Origin: Sediminispirochaeta smaragdinae DSM 11293
Lineage (GTDB): Bacteria; Spirochaetota; Spirochaetia; DSM-16054; Sediminispirochaetaceae
Length of the DNA: 64,000 nt
Assembly: GCF_000143985.1 (NCBI RefSeq)
Contig: NC_014364.1
Span: 3,472,001-3,536,000 of the forward strand
Reading direction: 5' to 3'
A program made the translations under genes and the position numbers. A model generated the notes under the pieces. That model was not told the DNA's origin, searched no databases, and was given only the letters and a program-made list of their open reading frames with translations. Positions 45,035-54,346 of this stretch are shown here, one piece after another. How positions within the stretch are numbered: position 1 is the first letter of the stretch; every line of letters starts with the position of its first letter.

Positions 45035-47020
45035 CTATACGTCTTCTTTTCTTATTCTAAGCAATCTGGCATTGATTGCGACAATCACCGTTGAAAGTGA
45101 CATCAGTATCGCCCCGATCTCGGGAGAAAGCACTATTCCGGCGCTATACAGTACCCCGGCCGCAAGAGGGATGGTCACCACGTTATAACCACTTGCCCAT
45201 ATGAGGTTCTGTACCATCTTCCGGTAGGTTGCCCTGCCGAAAAGGATAAGCGCCGTTATATCCCGGGGATTGGATTCCACAAGAATGATATCGGCCGTAG
45301 CAGCGGCGACATCGGTCCCGGACCCCACCGCGATACCGATCTCCGCCTGTGCCAGGGCTGGGGAGTCATTCACTCCGTCTCCGGTCATGGCGACATACTC
45401 GCCACCGTTCTGCAATTCCCTGATCCTTTCCTGTTTCTGATCCGGCAGAACCTCCGCGAAAAAACCATCCATCCCGAGCTCATTTGCCACAGCCGCAGCA
45501 GTTTCCCGGTTGTCACCGGTGAGCATCCAGCACTTGATTCCCCTCTTCCGCAGGGCTTTGACAGCCTGATAGGATTCCGGGCGAATTGTATCTGAGAGGG
45601 CTATGGACCCTGCCACACTTCCGTCGACAATGACAAATACACGGGAAACGCCTCCCTTATGGCCGGCATGTTCCGGACGCCGGAGTTCTTGTTCCTCAAG
45701 ATAGCCGGGGCTGACAACATGTATCGCTCTTCCGGCAATCGTTCCCGATACCCCCTTGCCTTTGATTGCCTGAACGTTTTCCGCAAGTTCTGGCCTGATG
45801 CTTTCCTTTTTTGCATGAGCGACGATGCTCTTTCCTATAGGATGCTCGGATTGCGCTTCCAGTGCCGCCGCGTAAGTGAGCAGCTGTCTTTCATCGAACT
45901 GGTTGTCATGCAGGTCTATGGCTGTAACCTCAAATGTCCCCTTTGTTAAGGTTCCGGTTTTGTCAAAGACAACCGTTGTTATTTTTCGCGCATTCTCAAA
46001 TGCGGTGCGGTTTCGTATGAGCAAACCGTTCTGCGCCGATTTTGCGGTAGAGACCGCAACCACCAGGGGAATTGCAAGGCCGAGGGCATGGGGGCAGGTA
46101 ATGACCATCACCGTGGCCATGCGGGTGATGGCGAACTGCAGGTCCTTTCCAACAAATAGCCATGCCAGAAGCGTCACGACACCAACGGATATGGCTACAA
46201 TGGTAAGCCAGAAGGCGGCCCTGTCAGAAAGCGCCTGGGTTTTCGATTTCGCAGCCTGGGCCTCCCTGACCATGGTGATAACCTTCGACAAATAGGAATC
46301 CTCTCCGGTTCCCTCTACTCTTAGCTCCAGTGCGCCGTCACCGTTTATCGAGCCGCCGATAAGCCTGTCACCCTCTCCCTTCCGCACCGGCCGGGACTCA
46401 CCGGTCAGCATTGATTCATCGATATAGCTCCCGCCGTTTTCTACAAGACCGTCGGATGGAATTTTTTCCCCAGGTTTGATGACCAGCAAATCTCCTTTGT
46501 GAACCTCGGACAGAGGGACATCGATTATATCGCCGCCGCTTTTCCGGTGAGCCTCACTGGGCATCAATTGGGCCAGCTTCTCAAGGGCCGATGATGCGCT
46601 CAGTACAGAGGCCATCTCAATCCAGTGGCCGGCAAGCATGATTGCGATCAGCGTAGCCAGTTCCCAGTAAAAAGGAGAGCCGTCCAGTCCGAAGCTTACT
46701 GCGGCGCTGTAGACATAAGCCACTGTAATGGCAAGGCCGATAAGCGTCATCATTCCGGGATTTTTCTGTTTCAGCTCCCCGACCAAGCCGGAAAGAAACG
46801 GCCAGCCGCCGTAAAAAAAGATTACTGTTGCAAGGGCAAAAACGACAAAGGTATCTCCTTTGAATCCAAGGGTAAATCCCATAAATTTCTGGATAAGCGG
46901 AGAAAGGGCAAGAACAGGAATGGTAAGGATAAGAGTAACATAGAAGCGCTTTCGAAAATCCCGAATCATCATCCGGTGGTGTTCGGAATGATCATGATGA
47001 TGTTCATGATTTGCTGACAT
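45035..47020 (-). CDS. copB: Copper-type P1B ATPase (CopB-like, CPH motif)
   Basis: Exports copper or silver using ATP. The 661-residue product has a His-rich N-terminus (HEHHHDHSEHH) in place of a CxxC metal-binding domain, and eight predicted helices. TGESRPV marks the actuator domain. ITCPHALGLAIPLVVA carries Cys309-Pro-His311 in the ion path, VFDKTGTLTKGTF the phosphorylated Asp353, and MTGDGVNDSPALAQAEIG the hinge. CPH and the His-rich start define the CopB (P1B-3) branch. AAGGAGG lies 8 nt before the ATG at 47020; an upstream in-frame ATG is not supported. It is the first gene of a minus-strand operon with two SHOCT proteins, divergent from the hydrogenase genes. Confidence 0.92.
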   Translation of the reverse strand: MSANHEHHHDHSEHHRMMIRDFRKRFYVTLILTIPVLALSPLIQKFMGFTLGFKGDTFVVFALATVIFFYGGWPFLSGLVGELKQKNPGMMTLIGLAITVAYVYSAAVSFGLDGSPFYWELATLIAIMLAGHWIEMASVLSASSALEKLAQLMPSEAHRKSGGDIIDVPLSEVHKGDLLVIKPGEKIPSDGLVENGGSYIDESMLTGESRPVRKGEGDRLIGGSINGDGALELRVEGTGEDSYLSKVITMVREAQAAKSKTQALSDRAAFWLTIVAISVGVVTLLAWLFVGKDLQFAITRMATVMVITCPHALGLAIPLVVAVSTAKSAQNGLLIRNRTAFENARKITTVVFDKTGTLTKGTFEVTAIDLHDNQFDERQLLTYAAALEAQSEHPIGKSIVAHAKKESIRPELAENVQAIKGKGVSGTIAGRAIHVVSPGYLEEQELRRPEHAGHKGGVSRVFVIVDGSVAGSIALSDTIRPESYQAVKALRKRGIKCWMLTGDNRETAAAVANELGMDGFFAEVLPDQKQERIRELQNGGEYVAMTGDGVNDSPALAQAEIGIAVGSGTDVAAATADIILVESNPRDITALILFGRATYRKMVQNLIWASGYNVVTIPLAAGVLYSAGIVLSPEIGAILMSLSTVIVAINARLLRIRKEDV

Positions 47021-47165
47021 TTTCTCTGCCTCCTTCCTGTATTTCATACTTAAACGGTAATGAATTGCCGGAAGTAAATCAAACAATCAGGCCGGAAAGC
47101 TTTCTTTCTGTAAATGTCTCTTCTATACTGATTATAACGAACACTGTCACAAGGGAGTGCTGTGC

Positions 47166-47447
47166 ATGGGGGAACACCAACAAAAAGAGGCAAAAATGCA
47201 TGTTTCCGTTTGTATGGGTACCAATTGCACATTTCGAGGAGCCTCTCAGCTCATGGAAACGTTGCGGGCAGAAGAAGGTATCAAAGATCACTGTATCATT
47301 GAGGAAATGTCATGCCCGGACGAGCTTTGCGATCATTCGAGAAGATCTCCCGTAGTTAAAATCGACGACGACTATGTTATGCAGGCAAAGCCCGAGGCAA
47401 TTCTTGATGAAGTTTACAAACGCATCCGGGATAATCGGGAACCATAA
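47166..47447 (+). CDS. Thioredoxin-like [2Fe-2S] ferredoxin (NuoE-like)
   Basis: The 93-residue product, MHVSVCMGTNCTFRGASQ and later MSCPDELCDHSRRSPVV, shows the four-cysteine pattern of thioredoxin-fold [2Fe-2S] proteins related to NuoE/HydC, the small electron-transfer subunits of hydrogenases. It lies 2 bp before the hydrogenase gene and surely works with it. Start: ATG at 47166 has GGGAG 8 nt upstream. An ATG at 47196, with AGAGG upstream, would remove ten residues and fits the conserved core equally well. Confidence 0.82.
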   Translation: MGEHQQKEAKMHVSVCMGTNCTFRGASQLMETLRAEEGIKDHCIIEEMSCPDELCDHSRRSPVVKIDDDYVMQAKPEAILDEVYKRIRDNREP

Positions 47448-47449
47448 CC

Positions 47450-48964
47450 ATGAAAGGATACGGCGTCAAAAGGATCTTTGAGCGAATGCGCGGCATCTAC
47501 ACTCCGGTAACAGATCTGCGCAGGCGGCTTCTCATGGAAACGGTACAATTTATCATCGAAGGAAAAGATCCGTCGGAAATTGAGTCACTTCCTTTTAATA
47601 TTATTGAAATGGGTAAACCTGCATACCGCTGCTGTTCATACCGGGAGCTTTCCATTGTAAAGCAGCGACTACGACTGGCATTCGGGCTACCGCTGATAGA
47701 AGAGCGTGAGAATATGCCGGTTTCCCGCGGAATAGAAAGGGCATTTACCAGCGAGAAAATAATCGACGTCCCCCTTGTGAACGTAATCCGTGCCGCCTGC
47801 GAAAAATGCCCAGAGGATGAGGTGATCGTTACCGATAAGTGTCAATCCTGTATGGCCCATCCCTGTTCAATTGTCTGTCCGCGAAACGCCATTACCTTTC
47901 CCGAGGGAAAGGCCCATATCGATCAGGATAAATGTATAAAATGCATGAAATGTGTCCAGGTGTGTCCCTATTCCGCCATTACCAGAATGGTACGCCCCTG
48001 TGCCGAAGCATGCGGAGTCGGTGCTATAGATTCTGATGAAGAAGGCTTTGCCCGGATAGATCAGAAGGTCTGTGTAAGCTGCGGCTTATGCACAGTCTCA
48101 TGCCCGTTCGGTGCGATTTCGGATAAATCGGAGATTGTTCAGGTGACATTCAGCCTGCTGGAACATGATGAAAACCCCCTGGGACAGAAGTTGTACGCAA
48201 TTGTAGCACCTTCCTTTACCGGACAGTTCGGAAATAAAGTAACGCCGGAGATGATTTTTGAAGGCATAGGAAAACTTGGATTTGACAGAGTTATGGAGGT
48301 TGCCTACGGCGCGGACTGCGATACCGTTCTCCTGGCTGGAACATATTCTGCCGGACATGGTGATTTTTTGGGTACATCCTGCTGCCCCTCATGGGTGATG
48401 GCGGCACGTGCCTCTTTCCCGGATTTGGCTGAAAACATAACCGACAGCTATACGCCTATGGTCGAGACGGCAAAAAAGATCAAGGAGACCGATGCCGACG
48501 CAAAAATCATATTCATCGGACCGTGTATTGCGAAAAAGTACGAGGCCCTGACAGAAGAGGTTTCGGAATATATCGATCATGTGCTGACCTTTGAAGAACT
48601 GGCCGCCCTGTTTGTGGCCTTTGGAATCGATCTCATGTCTATTACAGACGGCCATCCCATTAATGATGCCAGTGCTCTCGGCCGGGGATATGCGAATGCG
48701 GGAGGTGTTGGAGATGCCATCATCAAAACAGTAGAGAATAGGTTCGGCATTTCCGATATCCAATTTGAAAGGGCCGATACTCTTGCCGACTGTCTGGAAA
48801 TGCTTAAAAGAATTAAAAAAGGCGAGACCAGCCCTAACCTTGTAGAGGGTATGGCATGTCCAGGCGGCTGTGTGGGAGGGCCAGGAACGCTGGCATCTCC
48901 CGGAACTGCTTCACGCCAAGTTACCAGGTTCGCAGAAGCTGGGGTTCTGAAAGATAACGTGTAA
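47450..48964 (+). CDS. [FeFe]-hydrogenase catalytic subunit, group B-like
   Basis: Catalyses reversible H2 formation or uptake at an H-cluster. The 504-residue product has an N-terminal domain of about 120 residues, then ferredoxin-type clusters (CQSCMAHPCSIVCP, CIKCMKCVQVCP, CVSCGLCTVSCP, about residues 127-225). In the catalytic domain are TSCCPSW (Cys311, Cys312), FIGPCIAKKYE (Cys359) and GMACPGGCVGGPG (Cys470, Cys474), which supply the H-cluster ligands. GPC in place of the MPC of prototypical enzymes, together with GGPG at the end, matches group B enzymes. There is no PAS domain, which argues against a sensory hydrogenase. HydEFG maturases are not in the window. It follows the [2Fe-2S] gene by 2 bp. 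Confidence 0.92.
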   Translation: MKGYGVKRIFERMRGIYTPVTDLRRRLLMETVQFIIEGKDPSEIESLPFNIIEMGKPAYRCCSYRELSIVKQRLRLAFGLPLIEERENMPVSRGIERAFTSEKIIDVPLVNVIRAACEKCPEDEVIVTDKCQSCMAHPCSIVCPRNAITFPEGKAHIDQDKCIKCMKCVQVCPYSAITRMVRPCAEACGVGAIDSDEEGFARIDQKVCVSCGLCTVSCPFGAISDKSEIVQVTFSLLEHDENPLGQKLYAIVAPSFTGQFGNKVTPEMIFEGIGKLGFDRVMEVAYGADCDTVLLAGTYSAGHGDFLGTSCCPSWVMAARASFPDLAENITDSYTPMVETAKKIKETDADAKIIFIGPCIAKKYEALTEEVSEYIDHVLTFEELAALFVAFGIDLMSITDGHPINDASALGRGYANAGGVGDAIIKTVENRFGISDIQFERADTLADCLEMLKRIKKGETSPNLVEGMACPGGCVGGPGTLASPGTASRQVTRFAEAGVLKDNV

Positions 48965-48969
48965 TATCA

Positions 48970-51900
48970 TTAATCCAAATACTGCTCAATATCCACTTCG
49001 TCAATGAGATCCGGGGGAAGATGCTGCTTTGCATAGACGCTGAAAATTCCGGACGTAAGAAAAAGGTTGAACAGGTCAGGATCGATGTGATTGTCCTTTT
49101 TGAATTGATATAATATCTCGATGGCTTCCGATATCTTCTTCGCTCTTTTATACGGCCTGTCGCCAGCTGTCAGGGCTTCGAAGATATCGGCAATCGCCAT
49201 TATTCGGGAAGGAATAGATAGATCATCAGCCTTAAGCATTCTGGGATACCCATCCCCCGAAAGCCGTTCGTGATGTGTTCCGGCGAATTCGGGGACTCTT
49301 TTTAGTGCATCGGGGAAAGGCAGTGTTTGAAGCATCATTATGGTTTGTATGATATGTTCGTTGATTTTATATCGCTCTTCTCGATTAAGGGTGCCGACGG
49401 GAATAGACAAATTATACAGTTCGCCATTGTTATAAAGGTACTCCGGTTGCTCAAGCATAAAACCAAGACCTTTATAGTCGTTTCTACTCTGAGCCTGTAA
49501 ACGAATGATGTGATCTTTCCGATCATCGAGTAAAAATTCCCATCCGGGTTTGGTGGTTCGACCTGATTCTACAAATCGTTCGTGTTCGGCCCATGATAAT
49601 CCGAGAGAGGGGTCCATTCTTCTGAACCACTTTCTATTTCCAATGAGACGTAAGCGTTTGATATCACCATCGCTGAGATAACGATTGCCATAATTACACT
49701 CGGCAATAAATGAAAAGTCATCAAATAGTGTATCTTCCTCTTCCTCCCTTGCTGTACGGGCATCAGCAGGATTCTTCCCTGACATAACAGCTTCCAATTC
49801 TTCGATCTTCAGGTCCCTGAGGAAAATCTCAAAGCGCATTCGTATTTCATGAATCCGGTTATTGATGGTTTCCAATTTGACTGATTTATCCACCACATAT
49901 TCCGGTGTCGTTATCTTACCGCAGTCATGGAGCCAGGCACCATATCGAAAGGCCTTTCGTTCCTCGTCGGAAGAAAACCTGAAATCAGCAAGCGGGCCGG
50001 CAGAGGTCCGTTCCGCTTCATTCGCCAGCATGATGGCCAGCTCCGGGACTCTTTTACAATGTCCTCCGGTATAGGGACTTTTGGTATCAATCGCACCAGC
50101 TATGAGCTGAATAAAGGACTCAAGGAGTCTGTCATTGGAGTTGATAAGGGCCTTAGCTTGATAGATGGCCGCAGCCTCAGCACTTAACGCCTCGATAAAC
50201 GTCTTAACCGAGTCACTGAAAGGAATAATCTGTCCTTCGACAGGAGAACGGGCATTGATCAGCTGCAGAGCACCGATCATATCCCCTCCCTGTACCTGCA
50301 AAGGTACAGTCATAAAAGAAATCGACTTGTAGTTGTTGAATGTGTCGAATTCTCTTGTACCGGTAAAATCATACCCTTTACTCTCATAAGCGTTATCAAC
50401 GACGATGGTCCGCTGGTCATGTATTGCGCAGGAGACCACATTGTTCCGATTAGGTTCTCCATTTTCCTTATATAATGGAACATGCGGTAGCCTAACTCTT
50501 TCTTTCTCAGCCCCTCCCTGCGCTATGTTCAGACTATCATTCAAAACTACCTGGAACTCCAGATGGTCACCCTTTTTGAGATATAAACTCCCACCGTCGG
50601 CATCGCCTATTTCCTTTGCACCTTTGAGTATCATCTCTGTCAGAAGATCTGTATTCTTTTCAACGGACATAGCTATTCCCAAATCGATTATTCGCTGAAG
50701 CTTCACAGTGGCAATCTGCAAATCTTTCGTCTTTGCTTTTAAGGCGCTTTTCATCAATGCAAATGCTTCAGATAATTCTGCAAATTCCACTATGATCGTT
50801 TTCTGAGGAACATCGCCGTTAAAATCAAGATTCTTCATCCGTCTCGCTTCACGTGCAAGGATAGTAAGAAAGTGGCTAAGCCTCCTACTGCCAAGCATAA
50901 CAAAGGGGAAGAGCAAAAAAAGTAGAAACAAAGCAGAAGCAATAGCCCTTTGTCGCATCTCTACCAGATAGCCCAAGAAATCCTCAGATGGGGCTATCAT
51001 AATGAGATCAAAAACATGTCCCCCTATCGGTTCCCAAGAGCGGCTCCAGATCATATATGTATCGCGTATGGAAAACGCTCCTTCCCTTGTGGGGGGAAGG
51101 ACAACTTCACTCAAACTTTGCATGTCGGTATTATCATTAAATGTCGTATTAATAGGCGCCAAAAAATCATTTGAAGAGCCGATCCACTCTTTTAATTTGC
51201 TATTCGAGGCAAGAATAGAACCTTTAGCGTCCAATAAGGCTGTTCTACAGTTCTCAGAGACATAAAGATTGTTGAGAAAATCCTCCAAACTTGCCAGCGT
51301 TATATCTATACCTACGACGCATTGTGTTCCTATTGATTTGGCAGCAGTTATGCCGGGTTCTTGGAAAGAATCAAAGAGATACGTATCTGTTAGCACACCT
51401 TCCTGAAGGTTCTCCCGAGCCAAAAGAAACCACGGACGAGATGATGCCGTATACTCAACCCTATCATGTACGCGCTTTCCAACGACCTCCAAGTCCTCGT
51501 TTAGATAGGTCCATAGCTCACGCGCTGCCTCTCCTTTCTCATCCATCATAATTATCGACCGTAGAATATAGACAGTCCCGTCCGGTGCTTCATGCTTACG
51601 TATGATCTTTTCGTCGGTACCTGCATGAATTAACTGAAGGAAGGTATTATCGGAAAAACCGCGATACACGGAATAAATTTCCGGGTAATTGTTTAAGAGC
51701 TCAACAAAATAGCGTATAAAAGGTAAGGATAATCCATCATCATTTTGCTTATCAGCGATTCCAGGAACTGTTGCCACCTGATGTACCGATTTTTGAGCCT
51801 GAACAAGCATTTTTGTCAATTCATCCTGAACTCTGTTTCCCGTCTCACTAAAAAGCTGACCAGCTTTTTCTGTATCCACCCGTTTGCTAATAGACAAAAC

Positions 51901-51987
51901 GGCAAGCAGGGTAGTGATGGAAGAGATGATGAGTATACAACAGACCAAAATCAGTAAACTGATCTGGAATTTAAAATGGAGCTTCAT
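48970..51987 (-). CDS. Membrane Cache-GAF-HD-GYP phosphodiesterase-like protein with long insertion
   Basis: The 1005-residue product has a helix at about residues 10-32, a large extracytoplasmic sensor region (about 35-345), a second helix (about 350-368), a GAF domain (about 430-600) and an HD-GYP-like domain. HD-GYP proteins hydrolyse c-di-GMP. The HD pair is His687-Asp688 (WLHDCGK), but the HHE motif comes only at 905-907 (HHERLSGDGYP), followed by ADIFEALTAGDRPYK. In ordinary HD-GYP domains these are much closer, so about 150 residues are inserted (roughly 720-880). Ser replaces Asp in the DGxGYP element (SGDGYP). The gene converges with the hydrogenase gene, with 5 bp between the two. 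Confidence 0.88.
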   Translation of the reverse strand: MKLHFKFQISLLILVCCILIISSITTLLAVLSISKRVDTEKAGQLFSETGNRVQDELTKMLVQAQKSVHQVATVPGIADKQNDDGLSLPFIRYFVELLNNYPEIYSVYRGFSDNTFLQLIHAGTDEKIIRKHEAPDGTVYILRSIIMMDEKGEAARELWTYLNEDLEVVGKRVHDRVEYTASSRPWFLLARENLQEGVLTDTYLFDSFQEPGITAAKSIGTQCVVGIDITLASLEDFLNNLYVSENCRTALLDAKGSILASNSKLKEWIGSSNDFLAPINTTFNDNTDMQSLSEVVLPPTREGAFSIRDTYMIWSRSWEPIGGHVFDLIMIAPSEDFLGYLVEMRQRAIASALFLLFLLFPFVMLGSRRLSHFLTILAREARRMKNLDFNGDVPQKTIIVEFAELSEAFALMKSALKAKTKDLQIATVKLQRIIDLGIAMSVEKNTDLLTEMILKGAKEIGDADGGSLYLKKGDHLEFQVVLNDSLNIAQGGAEKERVRLPHVPLYKENGEPNRNNVVSCAIHDQRTIVVDNAYESKGYDFTGTREFDTFNNYKSISFMTVPLQVQGGDMIGALQLINARSPVEGQIIPFSDSVKTFIEALSAEAAAIYQAKALINSNDRLLESFIQLIAGAIDTKSPYTGGHCKRVPELAIMLANEAERTSAGPLADFRFSSDEERKAFRYGAWLHDCGKITTPEYVVDKSVKLETINNRIHEIRMRFEIFLRDLKIEELEAVMSGKNPADARTAREEEEDTLFDDFSFIAECNYGNRYLSDGDIKRLRLIGNRKWFRRMDPSLGLSWAEHERFVESGRTTKPGWEFLLDDRKDHIIRLQAQSRNDYKGLGFMLEQPEYLYNNGELYNLSIPVGTLNREERYKINEHIIQTIMMLQTLPFPDALKRVPEFAGTHHERLSGDGYPRMLKADDLSIPSRIMAIADIFEALTAGDRPYKRAKKISEAIEILYQFKKDNHIDPDLFNLFLTSGIFSVYAKQHLPPDLIDEVDIEQYLD

Positions 51988-52121
51988 TTCCTGTTACTAT
52001 AAACGATCACATGCCTTTTCGCATAATCTAAACAAAAAAAAGACACTTTACTGGAAAAATTATATAGATCGTACTAAATCCGCGGGCCCCCTTCCCTTGC
52101 TTTGTTTCGAATTACGCTCCA

Positions 52122-52724
52122 TTAGGGAAGAACTTGCGCATGCACATTACGTAGCATCCAAGCAACTCTTGCACTTTCTTCTAATTCTTCTAGAATATAG
52201 AACGCCGATTCAAGATCGGCGCCCCCGACAATAGGCCCATGGTGTTCCAGTAAAAACCCATCACTTTTATCAAGCCGAAGCTGAAATGCCTCAAACAACT
52301 CTCTCGAACCAGGTTTAGCGTATGGAACGAGCCCCACAGAACCAAGCTTCATTCTCAGATAGGGAGTGTAATTTGGTATCACGTCCATAGTATTAGCAGA
52401 ATGATCCAAACACGACCAAAGAGTCGAGTAAAAACTATGTGTATGTATTACCGCCTGTATGTTTTCACTTTTCTTGTACAGGAGAAGATGCAATGGTAGT
52501 TCTTTACTGGGAGTAATACCATTATGTCGATTGCCTTCTATGTCAACCACCGAAAACCGTCTGCTGGTCAAAGAACCAAAGCAAGTATTACTGGCAGTAA
52601 TATAAACCAGCCCATTATGACGGAAACTCATGTTTGCTGATGAGCCCGAGACCTTATTTCGTTCAAAAAGACTTTTCGCGACCCATAGCGCAATCTTGTA
52701 CTTCTTCGAAAGTCCACTGCGCAT
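52122..52724 (-). CDS. otnC: Class II aldolase family, 3-oxo-tetronate 4-phosphate decarboxylase-like
   Basis: Zinc-dependent class II aldolase/adducin fold. The 200-residue product has SGSSANMSFRHNG (about residues 27-39), AVIHTHSFYSTLWS (about 92-105) and FLLEHHGPIVGG (about 152-163), the metal histidines. OtnC converts 3-oxo-tetronate 4-phosphate to dihydroxyacetone phosphate plus CO2. Its neighbour is the kinase that would make this substrate, which is the main reason for the call; a fuculose-phosphate aldolase is the alternative. The ATG at 52724 has GGGAGG 7 nt upstream and is preferred to 52739. It is the last gene of the C4-acid operon. Confidence 0.83.
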   Translation of the reverse strand: MRSGLSKKYKIALWVAKSLFERNKVSGSSANMSFRHNGLVYITASNTCFGSLTSRRFSVVDIEGNRHNGITPSKELPLHLLLYKKSENIQAVIHTHSFYSTLWSCLDHSANTMDVIPNYTPYLRMKLGSVGLVPYAKPGSRELFEAFQLRLDKSDGFLLEHHGPIVGGADLESAFYILEELEESARVAWMLRNVHAQVLP

Positions 52725-52743
52725 AGTATTGCCTCCCATTTTA

Positions 52744-54018
52744 CTATTCTTTTGTCATGTCTAAGGCCCGTATAAAGAAATCTTCACCGCCGAAATTTCC
52801 AGATTTTAAGACTATTCTCATTTTGTTGTCGTTGATTGGAATCATAATGGGAACACCAGGTGACACGCTTTCCCCGATGAGCAAAGAATTATAGCCAAGC
52901 CGTTTGGTAACGGCACCCGAGGTTTCACCACCAGCAACAATGATTCTGGTAAAGCCTGCTTTTACAGCTCGCCAAGCAATTTCTGCTGCAGTGTCTTCCA
53001 GCAAACCTGCAACCGACCGCCATTGCTTTGATTGTTTTACTTCCTCAGAAATATGTGCGGTAACATTTGAACTATAGACCAAGACAGGTTTACTACGATG
53101 TTCCAACACAAAGTCCCAAAGGCGTTCGATTTCTTCCGAACCTGTCAGTTTTGAGGAGTCAATCTTTATGGATTTCCCACCCCGGTGCTTAAAAACATCA
53201 ATCTGTGCCAGTGTTGCTTGTGAACAGCTCCCAGATAAAATAAGAGCGTGCCCAGCGGTCCCCATGCTCACCTTCCCTGAAGAAGGATTATCAGAATTGG
53301 AATACCTTTTCGCAAGCTCAGTCATAAGACCGGAACCTCCGGTCAAAAGTACTAAGTCACCAAAAACATCTACAATTTTCTTTGCATCTTCATCATAGAC
53401 AAAATCAGGAATTACATAAAAATGTTCTTTATCGCTTCCAAACCTATGTATGAGTGAAAGGATTTCTTCTTTAGGTTTTTTCATCAAATACTGATCAAGT
53501 TTGAGGCATTCATATTTTCCCTGTGGCTTCATTAAATTTGCAATATCGCTATCCCACATTGGAGTAAGTGGATGGTGTTTCATTGAGCTTTCGTTCAAAG
53601 GAACACCATCGACATAAAGACAACCATTGCGTACAATTCTTTTATTAATAGGTACTGCAGGACAAAGAATAGTATATTTCGATCCAGTCTTGTTCAGCAC
53701 GTTATCGACAATGGGTCCAATATTACCATGGCGAGTAGAATCAAACGTAGAACAATACTTTAAGAAAATCTGAACGGCCTTTCGTTTCCTTAACCATTCA
53801 AACGCCTTATTTGTATCATAAACCGCTTTTTTCACCTCTTGGGTCCTGGTTTTCAAAGCAATGACAATTGCGGTAAAATCATCATCGATGTTCCGATCAT
53901 CTTCTGGAACACCATTTAAAAGCAGGGTCTTCAATCCTCCCTGTGTAAGGAATGAGGCAGCATCGCTTGCGCCAGTAAAATCATCTGCAATACACCCTAT
54001 GTATAATTGATTAGCCAT
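52744..54018 (-). CDS. otnK: Four-carbon acid sugar kinase (3-oxo-tetronate kinase, OtnK family)
   Basis: Phosphorylates the C4 hydroxyl of a four-carbon sugar acid. The 424-residue product begins MANQLYIGCIADDFTGASDAA, with the hallmark ADDFTGA of the DUF1537 family (about residues 10-16). It has a mid-domain ALILSGSCSQATLAQ (about 257-271) and a C-terminal nucleotide-binding segment IIVAGGETSGAVTKRLG (about 361-377). GAGG before the ATG supports the start. It precedes otnC by 19 bp, the same pair as in described tetronate pathways. D-threonate kinase is the main alternative activity. Confidence 0.87.
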   Translation of the reverse strand: MANQLYIGCIADDFTGASDAASFLTQGGLKTLLLNGVPEDDRNIDDDFTAIVIALKTRTQEVKKAVYDTNKAFEWLRKRKAVQIFLKYCSTFDSTRHGNIGPIVDNVLNKTGSKYTILCPAVPINKRIVRNGCLYVDGVPLNESSMKHHPLTPMWDSDIANLMKPQGKYECLKLDQYLMKKPKEEILSLIHRFGSDKEHFYVIPDFVYDEDAKKIVDVFGDLVLLTGGSGLMTELAKRYSNSDNPSSGKVSMGTAGHALILSGSCSQATLAQIDVFKHRGGKSIKIDSSKLTGSEEIERLWDFVLEHRSKPVLVYSSNVTAHISEEVKQSKQWRSVAGLLEDTAAEIAWRAVKAGFTRIIVAGGETSGAVTKRLGYNSLLIGESVSPGVPIMIPINDNKMRIVLKSGNFGGEDFFIRALDMTKE

Positions 54019-54056
54019 GGAATATCCTCGCTCTTCCTATAACCATACGTAATAAA

Positions 54057-54344
54057 TTATTCCACTTTTTTCCAAGACATGACTTCTTTACTGTTTATCC
54101 AATCTCTTATTGCATTATCGTAGACAAGATAATGATTCGACTTCAAATGACATTCAAACATCGCTTTATCTTGATAAACCTCATAAAGAAGAAAACTATT
54201 TTCTCTTAATGAATTAACAGAAATATCAAATTGATGACATCCCTTCTCCATAGCCAAAGATGCTTTAGCTTGTGAAAAGCTATGCTCAATGAATTTGTCC
54301 ACATACTCATCTTTCACATCAAATATTACCGTCACAACAAACAT
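54057..54344 (-). CDS. Antibiotic-biosynthesis-monooxygenase-fold protein (YgiN/LsrG-like)
   Basis: The 95-residue product has the dimeric ferredoxin-like ABM fold: VTVIFDVKDEYVDKFIEHSFSQAKASLAMEKGCHQFDI, then LLYEVYQDKAMFECHLKSNHY, very like YgiN and LsrG. Members act as cofactor-free oxygenases or isomerases on small, reactive molecules. In a C4-acid operon an isomerase or epimerase-like role on an oxo-acid is possible but unproven. It sits between the dehydrogenase (2 bp away) and the kinase. Confidence 0.8.
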   Translation of the reverse strand: MFVVTVIFDVKDEYVDKFIEHSFSQAKASLAMEKGCHQFDISVNSLRENSFLLYEVYQDKAMFECHLKSNHYLVYDNAIRDWINSKEVMSWKKVE

Positions 54345-54346
54345 AA

